Below the pieces are notes generated by a model that saw nothing but the letters and a program-made list of their open reading frames with translations, was not told the DNA's origin and searched no databases. The translations under genes were made by a program, and so were the position numbers. Positions 57,366 through 64,000 of a DNA stretch of 64,000 bases are shown piece after piece. Origin of the DNA: Capsaspora owczarzaki ATCC 30864 (taxonomy: Eukaryota; Opisthokonta; Filasterea); the NCBI RefSeq assembly GCF_000151315.2, contig NW_011887305.1, positions 850,808 through 914,807 of the forward strand, in the 5' to 3' direction. The first letter of the stretch is position 1, and the number at the start of each line of letters is the position of its first letter.

Positions 57366-58848
57366 AAAAACAAAGTTGGCTTGTTGATCTGATACAAATA
57401 CGAACAACCAAAAAAACAAAAAAAATTAACCAAGTTCTTTCCCGCGCTTTTACTAGCAGTTTCAACACCGAGCTCTCAAAAAGGCGATTCACTGGATTGA
57501 AATTGAAGCTCAAAATCCCTTTTCACCCTCCCCAGCGTCCGCGTTCCCCGAATTCACGCCAATCGCGACGCAATTCCGTCAAGGAAGTCATGACAATTAC
57601 AATATGCTTGGCGGCAGCGCGCTCCGGCGAACGGCTGCTGATCTGCAGGACCGAGAGCAAACTGAAAGGTTGGTTTTCGCGCGCTTTTTGCTTTTTTTTT
57701 CTCTTTCGCCATGCGTGTTCTTTTGATCTTTTGTTGTCTGCATCGAGTGCATTGTACACTCATGAGTATAACGATTGTAGGTAGGCATCCTCTTACGCTC
57801 TTGAAACGAAATGAACTGAGTCGGTCCATTCGGAATCAGTTGGTGCTCGTACGACATTTGCAAGTCAAAGAAAGAAAAAATTCAATGCTTTTTGTAATAA
57901 AATAATAAAATAAAAGTAAGTAAAATAAAATACAAAGACTGTGGTGCAGAAAATAAAATAAAATAAAGTAAAAAATAAAAAAATCAAAAAATAAAAAAAT
58001 AAAATAAAACCATTGGAGTGACATTGGGTTTTCTTTTTCTTTTTTTTCTTCTTTTTCTTTTTTTTCTTTTTTTTTCTTTTTTTTTCTTTTTTTTTTCTTT
58101 TATTTTTTTTTGTTTGAGTGCATTGCTTTTTCCATTGTCCAAAAAAAAGAGCAAAAAGAGCAAAAGCAGGGAATCGAACCTCGTCAGGCGCGAAAGATGC
58201 ACAGTGACGGCTCAACTGTTGTCCGGTTGGGCAAAACGCTACTTGATGCATCAGTGCCTAAATGTGAAACGTCACAAGACTTTTTGACGTCCCGTCAGTC
58301 TGACAATCACATAATTAATCTCTAGAATATAATGTGCCAATCGGCTGGTTGATTGCGGCAAGCAGGAGCTGGAAATTCGCTCGTAAAGTTTACCGGCAAC
58401 TTTGGAACGGCCTTTTGGTCGTCCTACGGCTCTCTACCTCGCAGCTCATGATCAAATATGATGTGTATAACTGTAACAAGTATGTATGCTTGTGTTGGAC
58501 AGTTGTAGTCGTCGATAATGATGAGAACATGTTCATGGGCGATACTTTGAATGAATCCGATTGAAACTGCCATGTTCACAGCCCACTTGCTGATGATGCG
58601 CCAAACCAGTCTCCACTATTTGACCGCAACCATAGCACAAACACAAAGAACATATCACTGCCAATCACTCCGTCCCAGGAGTGTGCCGGAAAAACGAGAT
58701 TGTCAGCTGGCATCGACCTCGATTGCCGCACGCAGAATTCTGCACACGTAATTGCGATGCTAGAGCTTACCACCACGACCGATTTTTGACTATATGGTCA
58801 TGAATTATATTTGAATCAATACAGGATAGATTCGAGGCTGACCTTTCC
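57366..58848. other. Divergent region between coiled-coil gene and Tnp2 transposase, low complexity
   Basis: About 1.48 kb. It includes AAAATAAAATAAA repeats (57893-58015) and TTTTTCTTTT repeats (58024-58112). A CGTCA/TGACG hairpin and a GGTTCGATTCC motif lie near 58165-58215 (minus strand), though no full tRNA folds. It probably holds both promoters. No supported gene. Confidence 0.45.
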
Positions 58849-59543
58849 ATGCCGATTGGGAGAAATGGATGCAGGAAACACGTCCAATTTTTGAAGGATG
58901 CGCAGTCCACAATGAACAATCTGTTTCACGTCCTTTTCCGTTGCGGCTGCGGGCCTTGCACAGCGATATTCGACAAAGATCCACGATCTCCGCTTGTGTG
59001 GCATACACAGGCTGTCTGCGCCAGACATGTCCGTGATCAGTTGCTCCCAAGGGAGAAGTACGTCTGCACTTGTATCAAGTGCACTGTGAAGCACATTAAA
59101 GGGCAAATTTCGGAGCCCACCACAAGAAAAACCGAGTTGCGACACTTAAATTTTTTCGGAGTTGCGTGCCTGGCTCAAGTCTACAATCAGCTACGGGCCG
59201 ATGGTGTGGAAGGCGCCTGGCTCGACGCCTGGCTGGACGCTTCGTGGCGTGCGTCGAATACCCCATCCTCTGTCCCAATGACACAGACGGCTCCGAGAAG
59301 AGAAGCAGCCATGCAAGAACATGCTGATACACAAGACAACCAAAGGTACGACGCGAAGCATTGCCAGCTGGCTAGACCGTGCCTCTCACTGCAGTTTGAC
59401 AGTGCTAGTGCAGACGTTGATGACAGCGACATGTATTACGACGACATGGGTTTCAGCAACATGGATACCAACGACATGCAGCACCCTGATGCGTTCGTTT
59501 CAGACCGGTGGCTGGACTTGAACGATTTGGACGAGAGTGACTC

Positions 59544-59584
<41 letters not shown>

Positions 59585-62500
59585 GCGAGGCCGAGAGCGA
59601 GGATTTGATCAACGAGCAGCTCGCGATCGACGTTGTCGACGAGCTTCGAGCTTATGCGTTTGCCATGGCTCAGGATCAAGCGGAGAAAGACACCGACTCC
59701 GCTGCGCCCAACACGGAGGCCGATGAGTATATGGGCGAGCTGATGGAACGCCTACATCGCCTTCGGAGTAAGTCAACACTCCGGTTGTTTAGCCAGACCC
59801 TCGCAGGGTTGGACAATTTCCTCCAACGATATAACAATGATCTCAGGAAGACCTTGGTCACTGGACTGCGAGCGCACGGGTTGAGTGACGAGCTGCACCA
59901 GAAACTGAACGACCTGCTTGACGACCATTTTCACGCCACGGGTACGAAACGAACAACGCAGCTGCCCTTGCTATCGATGTCACGCGTCCCATTCACTAAC
60001 CGCATCTTGTTCGTCTCTGGCAGCGATACCTGCGACTCCGTACTACTTTCAGCAGGCCCTCGTGCGCGATTCCATGGTTGGACAGCGGACAACACCCGAG
60101 CCCGAGCTAAATGCATGTGAGCGTATTGCCAGCCTCCAACGCAAGTATGCCGATTATGCTACTGCCGTGTGGTATCATACTGGCTGTCGATGCCATCCTA
60201 CGGTTCAGCAAGCTCTGTCAATGTGCAAGCTCTGTCCGTGTGGGAACGTGACCTACACCTGCCGAGCCAGCGTTTGGATCCTCGACGAGGCGCCATCAAC
60301 TCGTCAGCAAGACAAGCTGGAGTGTGATAGTAATCCTCGCTGCACAACGCTTGTTTCGGCACGTATTTTTGTGTATTTTCCGCTAAAGCCGCAGCTGACC
60401 AAGTTGTTTGAGGACCCTGAATTGGTCAAAGGCTTGATCGATCGATATGGTGATCTGAACGATGCAACACATGTCGACCGTCTGTTCAGGGAGTGGCCCG
60501 CCGTGTTTCAGGAATCTGCAGGATTGCCTCAAAAGACTCATCCCCTCCAAGGCGAGCATTTCCAGAAGTCATCGCGGCTCGACTTCCTCCATGAATCCCC
60601 ATGGAATCTGTCACTTTGCTTGTTCTACGACGGGTCAGTTGGTTGTCAGCATTTGCTCGAGACAGATGTGGGAGGGAGACGATGGTCTCACTTCCAATGG
60701 TTGGTTTGGTAGATTTCAAGCATTCAACTCATCGAGCGTCCAGATGCACACTGTGTGTGTGCGTGTGCTCAATTTAAATACAACGCTGGCCAGCCAAGCG
60801 CACTGTGTCTGGGTGTCGTCGCTCATTGATGTAGGTAGACTTTTTGCCATTAATTTTTATTGATGCGACTGAGATGCTGTCAAACTGACTCGTTGTCACC
60901 GACCTTGCCGACGTAGGGCCCTGAGCTAGCTAACCTAGACCAGCTGATGGCGCACCGGATCAAGGAAGTCAACGAGCTGTCGTCGCGCGGGGTTGACTTG
61001 CGAAATGCATTCACTGAGACCGCCGTACGTGTCAAAGCTCAAATCCAACTCCTGTCAATTTTTTTTTATCGTCTAAAAGCTTTATTACGAATGACAAAGA
61101 AAAAGAACGTAGGATATGAGACAGTTGGATGTCGCATAATAACACACCAAAAAAGGCATGCTTAGGAGTGCTCAAGAGCTCACAGAGGAACTCGAACAGA
61201 TGATCAGCCTAGCTGACGGTGGATGGATCAGGCTTTCCCCACCTATACACCACGAAAGACATGTTGCTAGCCATTTCGGTTCACTAACAAGTAGACGGCT
61301 GGCAGGCGGTGGGACAGCACACTGTCGTAAGGAGCGACAATTCAGATCGGAACCAACCGCTCACCACACAAGTCGCGGGTACTAGGTGTACGCGAGGGCA
61401 ACCAGTTGCGTGGCAAGACGTTCATTGGTCCGGATCTCCAAGGTCTGGAGGACCACTTCTTCGGGAGTGAGAGAGACCTTGGTGCATCAGTAGCGGGAAC
61501 GAAGAGTTGGAAGGTGGGCCGCTGTGCCTCGGGACCTGGCAGGAAGCAGCACGAGAGGAGAAAAAATGGAGATCGGAACAACGTGGCGAGCTGGAGCTCG
61601 CCGACGCGAAGACAGGGGCGTGGGGGCCAGCCACTGTGTTCAGCCATGAAGGCAGAGGACGTTTGGTCTGTCTGGAAGACAGGGAGGACGTGCCCGGTGA
61701 CGGGCGGGGCCTGCCGCGAGGGCAGGACGATGGAGAGTGCCGCGTGGCGGCGAGATGGGTTGAGATGGTAGAGAGAGAAGCCGCGTACCCCGTATTGCCC
61801 GAGTTACCAGCTCGGGGCTTGAGTGATGGTGACAACCAGTTTCCGAGGCCATCACATCGCCATGCTGATTGGGCAACGGGATGCCGCTGCACCCGAGTCC
61901 TGAGGAGCAGCGGTGGTTGACACCCAATTCTATGACGACCCCAAAAATCACCACAAAAAAGAAGACTCCCTGTCAATGGATTCTCCCGCTCGTGCCAAGG
62001 TGCTGCACATCATGGGCCACTCGGCCCAGCTAGGATGCAACTACTGTCCGAGAAAAGCCGGCCCTTGCGAGTGCGGCCATCATCGCAACTGGGGCAATTT
62101 GACTGCCACGCAATACGCCAACTACGATTACATTGACCATTCCCAGCGCAAGCCAGGCGGTGGCGCGTCTTGTTTGCGGGGATTGACCAACTTTCCAGCC
62201 AACGGACACGTTGAGCGGAGTATGTGCTCGTTGGATACGCTGCACAGTGTTCTGCTTGGCAGCTGCAAGCGACTTCTGAGCAACACAATTAACAAGATCC
62301 TCACCGACCCACGGGCCAAACAGAAAAAACTGGCAAAACTGGATTCTTCATTGAAAGAGACAACCTGGCCATCCTTTGCCATGCGAGTCCCTCGCAAAGT
62401 GTCGACACAGCACGGTTTGTACACGGGCGAGGAGATTCTGAATTTCGTGCTGGTCTGCGCAAGATGGATCTTTGCAGACATCGCCGGCTTGCCTGGGTAT

Positions 62501-62990
62501 CATCTGATGTGGCTTGATATGGCCGACATCGTGTTCATCTGCGTGACAAAGGCCATCGACATCAGCAGAATCCCAACGATCGAGCTGGTCATACAACGCT
62601 ACATTGAAAGCGCCACGGCGGCCAATGGTCCTTGCGGAATGCCAATCACCACGCATCATTTGACTCACATTGCATGGGCTTGCCGGCAACACGGTCCTCC
62701 TGCACACGTCTCGACCATGGTGTTTGAGAGGAAAGTCAACGAGCTCTGCCGGAAGATTCCTCCCGGCACACAAAACGACATTCTAACGCGATTCGTAAAC
62801 AAGGTGGTCAACGATCCCCCCTCGCAGCGCAGCAGCACCGCTGGCTGCGGCACGGGGTTCCGCTTGAGGTCTAAAGAGACTGGATTCAAGTCGGTCAGCG
62901 ATGACCTCAAGAATTACTATCCCCCAAAAAAGTTCGTGAAGAATGCCATTCCACCATGTTCCACTCCTCCACGTGAGCCCGCTCCTTTGT
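58849..62990 (+). CDS. Tnp2-type (CACTA/EnSpm-class) DNA transposase, interrupted by a nested insertion
   Basis: Coding exons are 58849-59941, 60024-60633, 60713-60830 and 60917-61059, the last resuming at 61978. Introns are GT-AG and in phase. Tnp2 features in order: Cys/His-rich start (CGCGPC, CTCIKC), an Asp/Glu tract at about 59545-59600, HATAIPATPYYFQQAL, LSLCLFYDG joined to FQAFNSSSVQMH, GPELANLDQLMAHRIKEV, RVKAQIQLLS joined to MDSPARAKVLHIMGHSAQLG, then CNYCPRK, HVERSMCSLDTLHSVLLG and LPGYHLMWLDMADI. This is the core of the RNase H-like Tnp2 family that moves CACTA elements. Apart from the insertion the frame is open, so the copy was intact until recently. The C-terminus past about 62990 is unclear because other repeat DNA begins; an open frame continues to 63259. 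Confidence 0.8.
61051..61059. repeat. Target-site duplication, left copy
   Basis: CCTGTCAAT, repeated exactly at 61969-61977. Removing one copy and everything between restores continuous Tnp2 homology. Confidence 0.88.
61060..61968 (-). mobile_element. 909-bp poly(A)-tailed retroposed insertion in Tnp2
   Basis: The insertion is flanked by 9-bp duplications. Read on the minus strand it starts GAGTCTTCTTTTTTGTGG, is GC-rich, and ends with AATAAA (61081-61086 on the plus strand) about 20 bp before a short A tail (61060-61067). Poly(A), a poly(A) signal and a 9-bp target duplication indicate target-primed reverse transcription. It is therefore a 5'-truncated LINE, a SINE-like element or a processed copy of a cellular mRNA. 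No reverse transcriptase motif was seen; open frames in it are not recognised. The short A tail and exact duplications suggest a fairly young insertion. Confidence 0.75.
61969..61977. repeat. Target-site duplication, right copy
   Basis: CCTGTCAAT, identical to 61051-61059. Confidence 0.88.
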
Positions 62991-63189
62991 TAATAGATGG
63001 GTGCTGTGTGGTTGACACTATTTTATCGAAAATTTGCCTCCTCCAAGGTGCATGTGAAGGAGGAGGCGAGAAAAACTGCGATTTTTGTGAAGAAAAAAAT
63101 CTGAAAATTTCTCTACTTTTTCAAAATTTGCGGTATAACCGCCCGTTCCACTCATTTCAATCCAACCAAACCACTTTAACAACAAACAT

Positions 63190-64000
63190 AATCATGACTC
63201 ACATCATAAAATGCATGGATGCTCTCGGAGATAGAGCTTATGAGGCGGATGTAATGTGATGGACTGAGCACTTTGTCGCTCACGTTTCGGAAGCACTCTC
63301 GAACCACGACTTGATCCGTCGTCTCTGCACCTTGGTAGTTTTCTTTCCTGACCATGGTACATGAGTTTGCGATATGATACAGGTCGGGGGAGTTGGGAGG
63401 CTAGCCGGGTATTTCGACTTTGTGGTTTTTCAACCACCTGGTCACAACCTCTTTCTTGTGCCAGGGCGCATTGGTTTGATGGGATACGAAGTTTTTACCC
63501 TCTGGTGATGTGCAACACGTTGCACTTCAACTCATCATTGAGAAAGGACAGATAGGGGAGCGAGTTCATGCGGTCGCCGACCTCACGAAAGTGGGACACG
63601 GCGAAACGAGAAATTTTTGGACAATCGTCAATTTGCCACCGTTCCACACTTCACTTGCGGCTGGACGACCCTGTGGTCGAGCAGCTGCCCGGTTTCATGC
63701 GCACATGTTTGAACACATGCGTTGCTATACCCGGACAGCAGTGTCGCCCAAGGAAATGACGTTGAGCCACTGCTTGGCGGCATAATGCAAATGCCGTTTG
63801 GCGAAGCAAAAATCTTGTTTTGCTCGCATTTTCGGCGACCGCGACTTTTCGCACTTGACTCGGTACTTGAACCCCCGTCTACCCAGTTCCTTTTGAGCAT
63901 AAGCTGTAGATGACATCATTGTCGTCATTTTGAGGGTAAAAGCGGCGATCTCAGAGGCAATGGGGGGACTCTCCGGACTGAAATTGAGCTGGAACAAGGG
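63190..64000 (-). mobile_element. Decayed Tc1/mariner-type transposase copy, runs off window
   Basis: Minus-strand fragments in different frames follow Tc1/mariner order: CFAKRHLHYAAKQWLNVI (about 63770-63830), NAPWHKKEVVTRWLKNHKVE (about 63410-63470), PPNSPDLYHIAN (third catalytic Asp region, about 63370-63405) and ISSIPRSIHAF near 63215-63250. At least two frame changes and an in-frame TAG between KVEIPG and PPNSPD show that it is dead. Its other end lies outside the window, and no terminal repeat could be fixed. A hairpin at about 63038-63070 may lie in its flank. Confidence 0.65.

Noticed and set aside
58150-58260. tRNA-like GGTTCGATTCC T-loop motif on the minus strand
   Set aside because: D and anticodon arms do not pair and the flanking stems do not close. 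At most a decayed tRNA-derived remnant.
61507-61920. Plus-strand 137-codon frame inside the retroposed insertion
   Set aside because: The poly(A) tail shows the insertion is oriented on the minus strand, so a plus-strand frame is probably antisense. No recognisable domain.
55868-64000. LTR retrotransposon or viral origin for the mobile region
   Set aside because: No long terminal repeats, reverse transcriptase, integrase, capsid or envelope motifs were seen. The evidence fits DNA transposons plus one poly(A) retroposon.

Overview
The window is nuclear DNA from a compact, intron-bearing unicellular eukaryote. Clathrin heavy chain, flotillin-2, MOB2, RIOK3, eIF2B-beta, ESS2, an RNase P/MRP L7Ae-type subunit and a BLTP2/Hobbit bridge-like lipid transfer protein are all recognisable. 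Most read as opisthokont/holozoan orthologs. Genes are close together (100-700 bp apart) on both strands and moderately GC-rich in coding sequence. Introns are mostly 50-100 bp GT-AG with T-rich acceptors. Together with the families of 28-residue leucine-rich repeats and Pelle/TKL-type kinases, this suggests a filasterean-like holozoan such as Capsaspora. The organism call is inference.

Bases 1-46,205 are a housekeeping region. In order: a secreted LEA-like repeat protein (-), a multi-pass membrane protein (+), MOB2 (-), an LRR gene built from nine identical-length exons (+), eIF2B-beta (-), a GT31-like glycosyltransferase crossed by an assembly gap (-), clathrin heavy chain (+), RIOK3 (+), a Rab-like GTPase (-), a sedoheptulose-bisphosphatase-type enzyme (+), an Rpp38/Pop3-like protein (-), ESS2 (+), a CoA-type Nudix hydrolase (-), flotillin-2 (-) and a 3,671-residue BLTP2 gene (+). 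These genes do not form one pathway. Several serve membrane traffic and lipids (clathrin, Rab, flotillin, BLTP2); others serve RNA and ribosome biology (RIOK3, Rpp38/Pop3, ESS2, eIF2B).

Bases 46,210-55,870 are rearranged accessory sequence. Two further LRR loci on the minus strand are relatives of the first. One LRR-coiled-coil-kinase gene has been cut in two: its N-lobe lies at 54.3-54.8 kb (-) and a matching C-lobe at 48.4-49.2 kb (+). The junction sequences, and a third copy that keeps one unbroken junction, fit a single inversion of 48,452-54,279. Inside that segment lies a multi-exon NTPase/nuclease gene of the Crinkler/RHS type.

Bases 55,870-64,000 are mobile-element territory. They hold an unrecognised coiled-coil gene (-), an intron-containing Tnp2 (CACTA/EnSpm-class) transposase (+) interrupted by a 909-bp poly(A)-tailed insertion with 9-bp target duplications, and a decayed Tc1/mariner copy (-) running off the window end. 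Exon coordinates were worked out by hand from splice consensus and reading phase.
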